Origin: Gloeophyllum trabeum ATCC 11539
Taxonomy: Eukaryota; Basidiomycota; Agaricomycetes; Gloeophyllales; Gloeophyllaceae
DNA: 64,000 nucleotides
Assembly (NCBI RefSeq): GCF_000344685.1
Contig: NW_006920422.1
Coordinates: 548,521-612,520, forward strand
Reading direction: 5' to 3'
The notes beneath the pieces were generated by a model. That model was not told where the DNA came from. It was given only the letters and a program-made list of their open reading frames with translations, and searched no databases. Each line of letters opens with the position of its first letter. Positions within the stretch are counted from its first letter, which is position 1. Both the position numbers and the translations under genes were made by a program. Positions 45,601 to 58,057 of the stretch are shown here, one piece after another.

Positions 45601-48600
45601 CAGAGTCAGACCAGGAGATAGCGAGAGGTCGCTATCGCTAGACCTCTCGGACCATTCCGGCGTCAACCCGAGCGTTCCCTTTTATTCCCGATCCGCAGGC
45701 TTCGTCTTGGTTCGGAGCCTAGACGATGAGCGAAGACTCGTCGTCATATATGAGTAGAGAACCGTCGTTGCACCTGCATATGTCCTCCTGCCGACCAGCC
45801 GCTCGTGAGGATGGCGCTTACTCGCCTTAGGCAGTGCGTGGACATCTGTCTGACGGGCAAGGACCGATAGCATCGTACCTTCCGAAGAGCAGTGGAGTTT
45901 GCACCTCTAGTGAGGAAGGCCGCTAGCAGAAGAGGGGCCCGCAACGCCTAATCAAGGGAAAATTGTAAGATCATTCGGTGCGAGCCGCTTCTAGTCCAGA
46001 CACCGCCCCCGATCTATACTTGTTTGCGTGGCCACCTGCCCTTCAGGCAGCATCGGACATGAGCGAGGTGATGCATGCGCCCAGATAGCAAGCAGGTACT
46101 GAGCATATGCGCTCCTACGCAAGGCCAACGAGGATCTTGAGAACGCACTCCATGAATTTCCGGCACGACCACGCATCACGAACCTGCTAGCTAGCGGGAG
46201 CTGTATTCGCCCGAATGAAGTCGAACCGATCCAGAACGGTCCGGACATACAGTCGAAGCATGCGCTCCCGAGCAGCCGTCCTATACTGGTGAACTGAGTG
46301 TATGCTCTCGTATCCGACAGGGCGTGGAGAGCCTCGTCGAACCGCGATATTCACCGGGAAACATGATTGTGCCGGCTATATGCGCGTCGATGTCAGGCCT
46401 ACGACCGGTAGGTGCTCTCGAACGCTGCCCAATGACTTCTTAGTGTCCAAGAAATACGCAGACATTGATCCCTCACCTCGTTCGCCAGCCACGGCCGCGC
46501 CCCAACTTGGAAGTTCGTCTCGTCCACTCAGCCACTAGCTGCGACCGTCGTGAGTCGCCCGCACAAATCGCGCACCTTCTGACCTCTGGCCGGACATCGA
46601 AGCGCATATAACCCCTCATCTAACGTCCTAAGTACGGATATGACATCCGGGAGGCCGTGGTGCGTCTTGTATGTGCGAACCGCAGACCTACCACGTATGC
46701 AGGACCAGTCAGTCTAGGCTGGGCACTGGCGGGAGGCCGGTGACCAAACGTCTGTAGATCCCTGTGTACAAGTGAATGACAGCTCGAAGTGTCGATGCCT
46801 GACCACGACGGCTCGGATATCCTGGTCTAGGTCAGTATGGCTTAGAAGGATCGGATGACGAACCTCTCACCTGCAGTCGGCCAAGCACGGGCGTGTTGCA
46901 TTGGTGTTGCACGCCCACTTCGTCGGGACGCGTGCCTAACACTTCCCTTCAGCCACCTACGCAACTCACGCAAGAGATCCAGAAACACCGAACCTTCGAA
47001 TTCCGCACCCACACGTAACCGTCCCTCGGAAATTGACTCGCGCTTCTGCGGGATCCCGCTTTCCTGCCCCTGGGAGACGCCCCACCCCTGGCCGCCAATT
47101 CCCCCGCATGAGCTCATCCTCGCTCGTGATAAGAACCCGAAAGCTGTTCTTTCTTCACAGGAGAGGGGGGTGCGGTGGAAGGGTACTGTATGTCAGGTCT
47201 CTTCCGACTTGGATACATACGTGTAATGCACCCGGTCCGACCGCGCTCCTTGACGATCCCGGGGCGCGGACGCGTAGTCGTTGAACTGATTTCCTTCTGC
47301 CGTATCTGAGCCCCCCTCTCTCGAATAGCTAGCCAGTCCCTTCTGTCTTTATTGACCTAGCCAATCCCAGGTTAGCCAGTTAGCGCGCAGGCGGCGGCCT
47401 CGATCGAGCCCAGTGCCCACTAAGTACTACTTGGAGGGCCGATTGAACATAACACAGAGTCCTGATCGACGAACCCGCCCATGAATGACAAGTGAGACTC
47501 ACTATATATATATCATGTCCATCACGATCACAGGAGCCCACCCCACACGCAATTGCAAGCACTTAGGCCTTAGGGGCCGCACCAATCCCAATATTGCGCG
47601 CAATTCATATGCGTACGGTTCCAGGTCCAATCCAATCCAAATTGCATGCACGTTCTCAGTCCCAACTCCCGCCTCCTATCTCCATCCTCGTGGACGAACC
47701 TAAGCTTATCACCGAACGCCACCGCCCTGGAATCCGGACAGATACAGCAGATATGCATAGCTGCTTAGAAGCACACCAGCCATCGCTGCCGTCCGATATG
47801 ATTATGATGATGTCTCCGTGCACCGTGGCCAAGCGCAAGTTGTGGGCGCCGGTGTACGCGCACGCAGCGTCCCCCCACCAATTGCAACTTGAAAAAGAGC
47901 CAAGAGCCCAGAGCCCTCTCGAGTCTCCATGCATGATTATCATGCGACCTAGCATGCTTGGGGTACATATTGGCAATTCCACGCAGAATCCGATCCAAGT
48001 GGAGTGGGAGCGGGTGGAGCGGCGGTCGATAGCGGTCCCGAACACCACGCAAGCAACCGACCAGTTGGCAGCAACGACGTGGGGAGAGAGCATGCGTGAA
48101 GCGAATAACCGAGAAATAAATACAGATTATTTCTATGTAATCTAGCGCGAGAAGAGAGACCTTGTGATACAGCGGCGTGTGCATGGTGGTGCAGTCGACG
48201 TCCGATAGCCTATGGTGGTGACGAGGATGAGTAGTATGCGAAAGACAGACTAGAGCGAAAGGCGAAAAAAAGCCAAGTAAAATCGAAAATCCATAGCGAT
48301 GGCGAAGGCCTGGTCATCCTCTCCCGCACGCACCGAGCTCAAGACGCCCTGCGAGCCCACCACCCAGCCCCAATTTCCCTAGGAAACAAACAAACGATGG
48401 TGCTTCTTCTTCCCCCTCCCTTCTCCGGGCGTGCCCTCGTTGTTGGCGGGCGGGACTATACATTGACGACGGCGAGGGACGGTGTATGCGTAATGTAAAG
48501 TAGAGTAGTCGCGTATGGTTGGTTGTAGAGTTAGGCGGATGTGGACGCGTTAACTTTCGAAGGTGGTGTTGGCTGTCGTCGTTGCCGGCGGCGGGGGGAC

Positions 48601-51600
48601 AAACAAGCTGGATGCGCTCGAGAGCCCTGAGGTAGGGTCACCTACGGGCGATGTATCTCCAGTATTGCGGATTTGGCGGTTCAGTGCCTACTGCCGAGTC
48701 GTCTACGGCGCATATACTCAGCATACAGCCAACATGGAGGAAGGGGGGGGGGGGCACTCACGAGCTCGGATACACTCCCAGACGTCTACACCCCGCGCTT
48801 TGGGGTTCCAGACAGAGCACTGGCTGAACAGATCCCAGCGCAAATTGGGCTCCCATATTCTCGTCGCGTTCCCGACGATCCCAGGTCGCTGCAGACCCGG
48901 GTCGGTCGGTATTGCCTGTGTCTGCGCCGTCTTGACTAGATTATGCGACAGTGATAGGTTGGGTGGAGGCCTGCCTCGCGAGGGGGGGCGACCAGACGAG
49001 CGAGCAAGGGCGAAAGGTAAAAAGCAGACGGGGACGACGGCAGCGCCGCTTTAAAGACGGTAGCCAGGGGCAAGTGGGCGCAGCTGGATACGGAGCCATG
49101 GCGTTTATATGGCCGCGGCGCAGGCTGGCCGGGCGGGGGTGGCGAAGGAGCAGGGCGCCCGATGCGATCTCGCTGCTGCTTTCTTTGTGACCGCCTGCTT
49201 TGTCATCGCCGTGGAGACCAATGAACGTTTGCCCGGAATGGCAGGTGGGCCCCGAGTGGGTGCCGGTTTGGGCATATCGATGCGCGAGGCTGTGACGTCG
49301 TGCTGACCTCGGTTTTTACGGGCGACGGCGCGTTCGGCGGCTGCCCCCGCGCGCGCGCGCTGTCCTATGAAAAGCCCGGGCGCACACAGCTCTCGCGCGC
49401 GACAATGGACGGCGATGTAATCAGCGATATATCAGAGACAGCTTCCCTGGCCACACCCACGCCATGTTTCTCTGAAACGCCGTGCTGCTCGCAGCAGCAA
49501 GCGCAAATTTTCGGCGTCGTCTGCGGTGCGGCGACGTGATTGGCCCAACGATGGGCGGGACAGCCACAAACAAGTCTGGCCAGCTGATCGCTGCCGGTCG
49601 TCTCCATTCGTCGAAGGCGTCAGCCGCCTCTCGAAAAATCCGCTGCTCTCTTCTGTCCAATGGCAGAAACACGAGCGATCGCCCTATCCGGGGAGCGCGA
49701 GCCCAGACCGCTCGCAGCCTGATCTGATTCCAGATTGTCGCCAGGAGTCCGGGCGAAACCTTCCCCTTCCACTCATCATTTGCCTCGAAATCTCGAGACA
49801 AACAGACACGGCATCGAAGGTTGCTCTCGTACGCTCGAAGGTGATGTCACTTTATCTGGACGTCCCGCTCGCACTCGCGCTGCCTTGTCAGGTGGGATAT
49901 ATCCGGACCTTGGAATTTTGCACCATCGTCACCATCCCGTTTCTGGGTTCCCATCCACCCGCACGAACTTCGGGCGCAGATGAGATTACAGTAGACTCAG
50001 ACGAGGGAGCACCCATACGCACCTCCAAGATCCGCGCCGCCTATTCTAGAAATCCCAATCTGAGCACGAAAATGCAGGCAGGATTATCGCAGCGGCAGAG
50101 GCAGTCTCTCGAAAACCCCTGCCGAAACCCGTCCTGCCGCGGCTCCCGCCTCGGATTGACTCTGCACCCAGTCTCGTCTCGTCCCGTCACGCACACCGCG
50201 ATCGGTGACCGGACGCGTATATTGTCGTCGCGCCCCATGCTGGCTGTACCACGCCCGGGCTTTTGCGAGCTAAATCCTTATCGATACGTACGTAGCTATA
50301 GTATAAAGCCAGCGCGATGCTCCACCGCGCTGACAGTCCATCGCTACTCCAACGCGACGATCGACCAGTCAACAGGCTTTCTGTGGGGTCGACCCGGGGA
50401 TCCCGTCACACAGCACGCTGCGGCTCTAGACCTGGGCCTGCTGCTCGTTCATGCCGCGTCAGTCGGTTTTCCCGAATCCCGACCCTCCCAGTGCTTGCAG
50501 CCGTAATGACACCCATACACTCCGACCCGGCTCTTCTCACTGGCGTCCGGGTGCGGACAGACACGGGCGCGTCGGTGTGCAATGGTCGGGTATGTTTCGT
50601 GTACTCCGAATTCATCCTCGCCGCCCGCAATACGATTCCAATTGCGCGATCCTTCCGGTCCTCGCCTCTTCTTGAGTGCTGTATTTCAACACGTCCTCAT
50701 CGGCCGTTTCGTATGCCTGTTGACGTTGTGGGCGCCAATACTCACACCATTCGTAATATCAATTGTAACCCTATTCGCCCATTCATTCATTCTCGGCGAT
50801 TCGGATATGTTCTGTTCGCTCGCGTTATCACCAGCAAGCCTAGGCCCACAGATCCTGACTAGTATGTATGCATTCGCTGTCAAGCTGACTGAAATGTGGC
50901 TGCTGTCTGAGCCGTCCCCCTTCCCTGGATGCATTCAGAGCCGCGGTTATCTCTCTAATTGCCTGCTGCGGCTTCATATCATATTGTCTTGTATGCCCGC
51001 AGCAGTAAGTAGGTGCGTGTGGGGATAGCTGTGCGAGCGCTGCGCGTTTCGCGCCTGGCCGCTCGCCATCCAATTCTCCACGTACGCGCTCGTACAGTAA
51101 GCACATACACTGCGTTCCTCCTCGTCGGGCCGTGCGTGTGAGCATTGGTTTCACGGTGCGTCGCGGTCACGTACTATTGCAAGGTGTGACTGGAATGGAA
51201 TCCCAGGTTCTAACAAAGACCGGTACCAGTTGTGGCGCGGCGCAAGTAAAGATAGGGCCACAGTCAGCCCGAGACGCTGATGTATTTGCTTTTCTAGGCA
51301 CCGCTGAGACACGAGATGTACAGTATGTAAGTACCGGAATAAAGCCACCCTCGATTTCTGCCCCGATGATGTTGCATCGGGCGGCGGCGACGTGTCGGCG
51401 CCAGACATGGACCGAAGCTGTATCTCTAGCGGCGCTCGGTGCTTACGCATATATGCGCGAAAACGCTCAATGGATTGTTCTGCAGTCCTGCGAGGGGGGT
51501 TGCTGACGGACGATGCATCTCGATTCTCGAGAGCTACCAAGCGTACCACTGGCATGCCGTAACGCGCTGTCCACGTGAGGCTTCGAGATTGGCACTTCCT

Positions 51601-54243
51601 GCGCGCCTCTCGAGTCTCCTTCCATAAACGCCAGCACGCTTGCGTTTATCTCGTGCTCTATCCAAGATTGATTCCTCCGATATCCATGGGGAAGGAATAC
51701 CTATACTTTCCGAGATTGGCTCCCAGGATGGTCCGAGATCAGTTGGGCACTGGCATCCGTGGACGTAGGGGCAGGTCAAGTGCCGATCCTATTCAGTCGT
51801 TAACGTTCTTGCTTGCTTTCGCTGTGTTGAACGAGGCGGGGAACTTTTCAACTTGACATCTGCGTGCTTGACGTAAATACCCTCCAGCGTAGGATGTATG
51901 CGTCTGTTGAATATGTGGATGCTGCCTCCGGAAAGGCCTTCGGATGTGAAAGGTATGCGTCTCTTGATTAATACAACCCTGATACGAACCTGCTCATGCG
52001 ACGCGCTATCTTTCAAGGGGACCTGTGGTTAGGCTGAACCATGTACTGTGGAGCCGGTGCCTACGGTAAAGGCGGAAGAGGGACCACAACCGCGACAGCA
52101 TGCATGCTCCTTCCTCCCCATAGGTATCCGCAGTCAACAGGTTGCTTTTCTCCCATTCCAGGCTCTCTTAGGCGTCGATCCTGCCCACGAGAACTATGGT
52201 CGTAAACGGCCTTTCATACCCCGAAAATGGGCCCGCGAAAATTGGACATGTCCCTGGTCTGCACCGTGTGCGCTTACGCAGCCAGCCCGGCTCCCGTTTG
52301 CTCCAGTTTGAGTACGCTGGCCATCGATCGGTCCCCGGGTAACGCGACTGAATAGGATCGTACATTGTCACCCTCATTCAGGAAACACCTCCAGTCACCC
52401 GACCTCCAATAGCGCCCGCAAAGATGCCAACAGTCCTCATTACACCCTATACACGCGGTGGTATTCTGCAGCAGGTTCGAACGGAGCCCCAGGTTTCCCC
52501 GAACGACCTGGAGGTGCGCATATACAGACGCACCCCTTGTATGCTGCCGGGCTGCCGAGGATCAGATGTCCCGACACCTCGGTGGCGTGCGTGTTCATGG
52601 TACGTACCCTCCAACGTATACATCCACCCTTGATACTTACTTACCCTTGATTGATACGCTGCTGATAATAGTAACCCAACCTCGTCCGCCGGAACCAACT
52701 CGGCTCTGCGGCGTGCCTGACAAGCTGTTCGTATTCCCTGGGGCCCTCGTTACCTTCTGCCTAAGGCTGCGGACGCTCGTGTGACACCGGTGGGAACTGC
52801 CATTCAGTCAGTGGCGTATACGATATGGTGAGTTTCTCAAACCTTGGCGGACCCGGCGCGTTCAAATTCATCTGCTACTTGCGCACATGCATCCCTCCTC
52901 GTGGCCGGCATATGCCTGTGACAAGGCGCCAGGAAGGGGGAGAATGTGCAGGTGGTCATCGGGCAATATTGCCTGAATGCTTAACGTTGGGATATGGATT
53001 CCCATGCAAGTCATGCGACGCGGCTCAGGGGAAGTATACCGAGCAGAAGGGGCACATTGCTAGAATTGTCCGGGGATTGGCGGTAGTCGTCGTGCCTGCC
53101 AGCCGCCTTCTTCCTTAGCGTGCCGACGGTAGTAGATGCCACGCGAGATTAAGAATATGTGCCGGGGCTTCGACCTTACCGCACCCCAGAAGCGGCTGCG
53201 ATCATAGGAATGGGGCTGGTTGGCCAGGTCGGTACTTTTCTACCTAATCGATGCCCGTGATTAATGTGAAGAAGCAGGTCTTTGGTATGGGTGCGTACTT
53301 TATCCATGCATGCCACATATAAGTTTGAGGCTACACGTAAAGGAAGGTTCGTTGCGCGCTTGCATGCCGGTGTATCATGAAGGTCAGCCTACGGAGCTGA
53401 CGAATACGCCGCATCCTTGCATAAGATCGCCTACCTTTCATCTCCGTGGGCAGAGCTCTCGGCCTGCACCCATTGGCAATCCACCATTAAGTCGGGGCTA
53501 GGTGAGACTCCATTCGCTTTCTGTATCCACACAAGTATCACCAGATCCTTGAGAGTGGGACTACGCTTGCTGATTCGCCGCTGGGATGTCGCTGAACATC
53601 TCGGAGCATTGAACGTCTCCGCTAATAAGACAGGCGACAAGCGGACTTAGGCCAGCGGCGCACCTGCCGTGGTTATAATAATCTGTTTGTTGTTCATATA
53701 GGCTTGGTGCTGCACCTGTCTGCAGCGATACTCCCGGGGTGCGTTGCCGCCAAATAGTACAGTATATCCTTTCGGGTGCTCGCCTCAAAGGCGTCGACGC
53801 GTCAAGGATCCGCCAAAGCGCCGGGAGGTCGATGTGTATGCTATCCTGCTCCCAGTATACGCTGATGCCAGGTTCGGTGGATACCAGCTTGCGCTTTGTA
53901 CAAAGAGGGGTACGGTCAGTCCGTAAAAAGCAGGTGGGGCGAAAGCCACTCCTAAAATGACATCAGTAATATTGCGGCGATAGTAACCCCGTCTACTCTG
54001 CTTGGGTCATATTGGAAGGTAGGGCCCGCATTGACTGAACGATTCAATTGCCTGACCCAGAGCCCTCTTGCGGACCTATGGCTCGCATCCTCATCTAACA
54101 TTTTTTGACATGATAACGACTGAATTCGAAGCGGCGGACGTTAGATGTGGATTGCACCGGGATGAAGCTGCGTTACATTCCTCGTTACTTTCAGCATAAG
54201 CCCCGCCATAAGCCCCAACTCGCAGGAGCGAACATGAGAGGTT
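42696..54243. other. Gene-poor region of about 11.5 kb
   Basis: I find no gene I can support. A TATATAA at 42863-42869 followed by a pyrimidine-rich stretch and an ATG at 42991 looks like a transcription start, and the frames at 42991-43490 (including DPDFIPESSPELSPERIVV and DKENDIDSWF in different frames) look like a decayed, frameshifted protein. Longer frames at 47594-48145, 49526-50506 and 50317-50862 have no recognisable motifs and atypical composition. Other visible items: a G13 run near 48748, a GC dinucleotide run near 49353 and a small hairpin near 45625-45655 (CGAGAGGT/ACCTCTCG). Confidence 0.4.
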
Positions 54244-55357
54244 GTGACTGCTACGCACTGCAATCATATGTCACTAGTGTCAATGTACATTGAAGTGAAT
54301 GGCCGAACATATCAAGGCTTCGTGGATGTGGCCAATAGTGATATCATACGCGGAACATTAGCCGCCCTCAGGAGCCGAGCGGCTCGCACCTTCGCATGGG
54401 TCAAAGGTCACAATGGACACGAAAGCAACGAACAGGCCGATGCCGCAGCGGGCGCAGCGGCCGCGAAACCTCAGTGCGACAATATAAACCTGACAATCCC
54501 AACTCACCTACGCCTGTCGGGAGTGAAGGTCATGGCTGCCAGCCAAGCCCTGGCCTACTGCGCCATCAGAGCGCACAAACTCACCAGGTTTGTGAAACGG
54601 TCGCGTACCGATGCAATGATCCGAAAGACAAAGGCAGCGACTGAAGAGACTTTCAGACTACAGCCCCTGTTCTTTTTACAGATAGCAAAATATGGGAATC
54701 CCCGAGATGCAAACTTGAAGACTTGTCGCGGAGAGCCGCTATTTCCTGTGGACGACGGCACACGACGCCTACATGGTGGGCGAACAAATGGACCCGAGGC
54801 TCCTTCCCCGGAGAGATAAAAGAACGGGGAACCTGCGTCCACTGTGGGGTGCTAGAATCTATGGATCACATACAGACAGCATGTGACGCCCCCGGACAGG
54901 AATTGATCTGGGACTCGAAGAGCTGTGGACCAAACGCAATAAAGAAAGGTTCCGCCCTCATTCTAGCCTGTGGCATGGCGGAGTTCACATCTGCGAAAGG
55001 ACAACTACTCACTGGCGATATGCGCCTGTACCAAATACTAATTGCGGATCCGCACACATGTTCTGGAAACTCCGTTGTGAGAGGGTGATACGCAATGAGA
55101 ATGCAAACTTCGCACCCACCGAAATATATAATAAATGGTTGAGAGCCATCAACAAGAGACCACAACTTCGACTGTCTTTTCACTCAAAGCCCTACACCCA
55201 CGCAGGGCCAGCAACGTGGTCGGGCCTCCTCTCCTCCAAGAGGTATGGAAGACGCTACCCACGATTGGGTACAAACAGGCGGCGGTTTTTTAGGCCGTCC
55301 TTTGCAGCGTTAGGGGTCGGGTGATGAGAATCCCTGGGTAAGGTAAGTAAGGTAAAG
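54244..55357 (+). pseudogene. Decayed 3' end of a non-LTR retrotransposon (RNase H, zinc-knuckle tail)
   Basis: Frame 1 (to about 54650) encodes an RNase H-like end: ANSDIIRGTLAALRSRAART, WVKGHNGHESNEQADAAAG. After a frameshift, frame 2 continues with TWWANKWTRGS and the CxxC...H...C finger TCVHCGVLESMDHIQTAC, then a third frame carries FWKLRCERVIRNENANF and TWSGLL, the usual C-terminal block of agaricomycete RNase-H-bearing LINEs. A GTAA-type simple repeat (about 55332-55356) follows, as at LINE 3' ends. Two frameshifts and an absent reverse transcriptase make this a 5'-truncated dead copy. Confidence 0.8.
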
Positions 55358-55602
55358 ACACGCTGCACAAGATACTGGACGGCCTGAGCCCCTCACTCGG
55401 TGCATAAAAGCATTCCCCGCGGTGACAACAATACTATTGACATTCCTAGCAACCGAAAGGTTGCCCAAACCAGCGGGTCCAGGGGCAACGATTATGCCAA
55501 TGGTGACGCCTCAGTAACCGCCCAGCGGGAACCAACGCTCCACCAAAAAAAAGAACAAACACAAGTGTGAATGGCCGAATATGGTAGAGGAATTACCAAA
55601 AA

Positions 55603-55694
55603 CGGTGCGGATAGGATTCGAACCTATGCCCGCAGAGCGGAACAGATTGTCAGTTGATTCTAATCTGTCGCCTTAACCACTCGGCCACCGCACC
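55603..55694 (-). tRNA. tRNA-Ser(AGA) with 10-nt intron
   Basis: Read on the minus strand: acceptor GGTGCGG/CCGCACC pairs perfectly with discriminator G at 55603; D arm GGCCGAGTGGTTAAGG; anticodon stem ACAGA/TCTGT with loop TTAGAA..A, anticodon AGA; a 10-nt intron TCAACTGACA after position 37; long variable arm CCGC-TCT-GCGG as in class II tRNAs; T arm ATAGGTTCGAATCCTAT. A T5 Pol III terminator follows at 55598-55602. It lies about 250 bases beyond the retrotransposon relic. Confidence 0.92.
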
Positions 55695-56384
55695 TATATA
55701 TCTGTGCCTTACAGAGTAGGCTATGTACGTTATTAGCTTTAGGAGGATTCCTGGCTTAGTCCACGCTCGTTTAAAGGAGGCAGAAGGCTGTCGATGCCCC
55801 ACTGAAGTCGACAAACGTCAGTACCAAATCGAGGACGAACTGCAAAGCGGAGAGATTGTCGACACGTAGCCTCATGAATGAAGATTGGCCGACGAAGGCG
55901 GCTCGTGCTTGTAGGGACGGCTGGGGACTATGCAGAGCATCAGTGAGTACCGTGAAGTATGCGGCTGACAACGACACAGTACCGTGGAAGGGATATATGG
56001 GACGTAAACAGGATCGCTTACCTGTTCACTGGATATTGAGGTGTCTAGCCTGTATGGGACGGTTGTATCTGTATCTCGAGTGTCAGTTACAGGAAAGTAT
56101 TCGTCCTTTAGCTTCGACGTGTAGCTGGTGCGGATAGCCGACTCATGTGTCGACGGGTCGGGGACTGTCAATGGATACGAGATTGCAACAAAACGCTGAG
56201 GTCTATAAGTAGGGCTTGGATGTCCGAGACAGGGCAGCTGTTGGGAAGGCATTTACAGATCTTGAGTGAGAGGACTATTGTGATGCAGTGACATCAGAGG
56301 GGCCGTAGGAGGGATGTTTGGTGAAGAGAACCTACCACACAGGTGTGGGTGAAGGGCTGGAGTGAACTCAGAAGGGAGAGGGAG
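55695..56384. other. Intergenic region
   Basis: About 690 bases upstream of the tRNA gene with no supportable gene or repeat. Confidence 0.4.
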
Positions 56385-56458
56385 AACGTCAGAAGGGAGG
56401 AGTGGCAGACAGACTTGAACTACTCGGAACGGGCGTAGATTCGAATCCTACTGACGTC
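56385..56458 (+). pseudogene. Degenerate tRNA-like sequence (possibly Ser(TGA))
   Basis: A 7-bp acceptor-like stem ACGTCAG (56386-56392) / CTGACGT (56451-56457), a GAGTGG A-box remnant, ACTTGAA resembling a Ser(TGA) anticodon loop, and a T arm GTAGATTCGAATCCTAC with one mismatch. The 3' half of the anticodon stem and the variable arm are missing, so it is unlikely to work. Confidence 0.35.
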
Positions 56459-56864
56459 GTCTTTTGGCATCCTATTAGCCTATGTTCCCGAGCAAAGTTG
56501 CGTCCAACCAGCACGGACCGCCAATTTTTCACATAGAGGAGGATGCAGCCAGGACGCAGAAATTGTGGCAGAGTCAAGGCCAGGTCAAGGCAAAGTGACA
56601 TTCGGCCACAATTCCCACGCTTGAGGATCACCGACGGATATGCTGCGATGCCACGGGAGTCCCAACACAGCTAGAGTGCACGAAACTAGGAGCGTTATCT
56701 TCTATACACACGTTATGAATGCTCTCTGCACCGTCAATGTTCTCAGTTGGGATGCTCGGTCTCACTGCCAGCGAGATATCGAAAGCGGAAGGTGGGGGTC
56801 TTGACGTACCGGTCACCTCGACGACTCCAACTTTTGTGCGTTGCTATCTTACCTTCCAACCACC
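56459..56864. other. Intergenic region before the DUF1769 gene
   Basis: About 400 bases; presumed promoter of the following gene, no other feature recognised. Confidence 0.4.
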
Positions 56865-58057
56865 ATGTCGCCTCGTCTTCGTGTTTTGGCTGGTCCGAGC
56901 CTCTCTTCTCTGCAGCCGATTGAAGTCAATTCGGATAAATCATTCGAGATAGTGTCGGACGTGTTCGAAGGGAAGGTGTTGGCATACATAAAGGATTTCA
57001 CGGATGCCGAAGGGAAAGTTCTGAAGCATGACTACTTCCAGAAGCCAGAGAGGAAGGACGTTTCCTGGAGCATTCAGGTCCAAGGTGAACAAACTTTCCA
57101 TATGTTCATAGTGTTACGCCGACATGTGATGCGTACCTTAGGCAGGTTCCTTGAACCACAATCTGCAGATGACATCCTGTTTGGAAATACGTTCGACCAT
57201 CCGTTAAACCTTCCATGGGGCTCAGGGGCTGCCTTAAAGCTCATGAAGTACGTCATTCGTCGCTGTTTGAGTATCACCCTTTCTCCTCTGTCACGTACTT
57301 TGTTCGTGCCGCAAGACCTACGAAGAGGAAATCGCATCTGTTGAGCTCGTACTGATATCTGCACAGATATGTAGATCCCACTTTGGAGCACGACTTGACA
57401 TCTCAGACCCAACCGTGGGCCTTGTCGCCTCTTATATCGACCATGCCTTACTTGGCTTATACTCGTTCGGAGGCCCCAGCATTCCCTCCTCTGGCTCCCC
57501 TTAACGACGACACTTCACAATTGTATCTGGCTGCAACCGACGTCGAAGAGCTATACACCGCTCCGACAGCCGCATCCTCTTCTTCCTCATTGGCTTCCAT
57601 TAAATCAACCGCGTCGAGTAGTTCCAAGAAATCGGGCAAGGAGGGCAAACAAGAGAAGAGGAATTTGTCACTATCCAACGCTAGCGAACGTCGCTCGTAT
57701 TTCACTCAGGCCAAGCGCAGGAGAGAAATTGTCTTTGGTCCCGAGGTAAGTCCTTTTGAGCATGCACGACGTCATCGGATTACGCCTGAAATGATGCTAT
57801 AGGATGTCTTAACCACGGACTTCTGCTACGGTTACCTAGAATTCAATCCCTCGCTCGCTCTGAAGCTTCCCGGCGGGCTCAGCATTGACCTTATGCGCTA
57901 TTGGGACGGGCAGCAAGTACGGTTCGTTTGCTGTAAGCGCAGAAAACCTGAAGACCCAGAAGGCGAGGACGGTATGCCCTGGGGTCGAATCTTCTGGTGT
58001 GTCGCAATCGAGCTGGTGAAGGATAGAGCCCAGGGTGAAGGTCATGTCGGCGCGTAA
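56865..58057 (+). CDS. DUF1769 (PF08588-like) conserved fungal protein
   Basis: Conserved fungal family of unknown function. Exons 56865-57084, 57142-57247, 57367-57745, 57803-58057 (319 aa). Recognised by FEGKVLAYIKDF, YFQKPERKDVSWSIQVQGRF, SADDILFGNTFDHPLNLPWG and DPTLEHDL...PWALSPLISTMPYL, in the usual order. Between the conserved core and the C-terminal FCYGYLEFNPSLALKLPGG there is a Ser/Lys-rich low-complexity insert (ASSSSKKSGKEGKQEKR) that is probably disordered. I take the ATG at 56865, eight codons into a longer frame, because it directly precedes the conserved region and follows a CCACC context. No enzyme motif, signal peptide or membrane helix. Confidence 0.87.

Noticed and set aside
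47594..48145. 183-codon frame in the gene-poor region
   Set aside because: A comparable antisense frame exists and neither shows conserved features.
49526..50506. 326-codon plus-strand frame
   Set aside because: No motif, no hydrophobic pattern or spliced extension, and several overlapping frames of similar quality; length alone is not enough.
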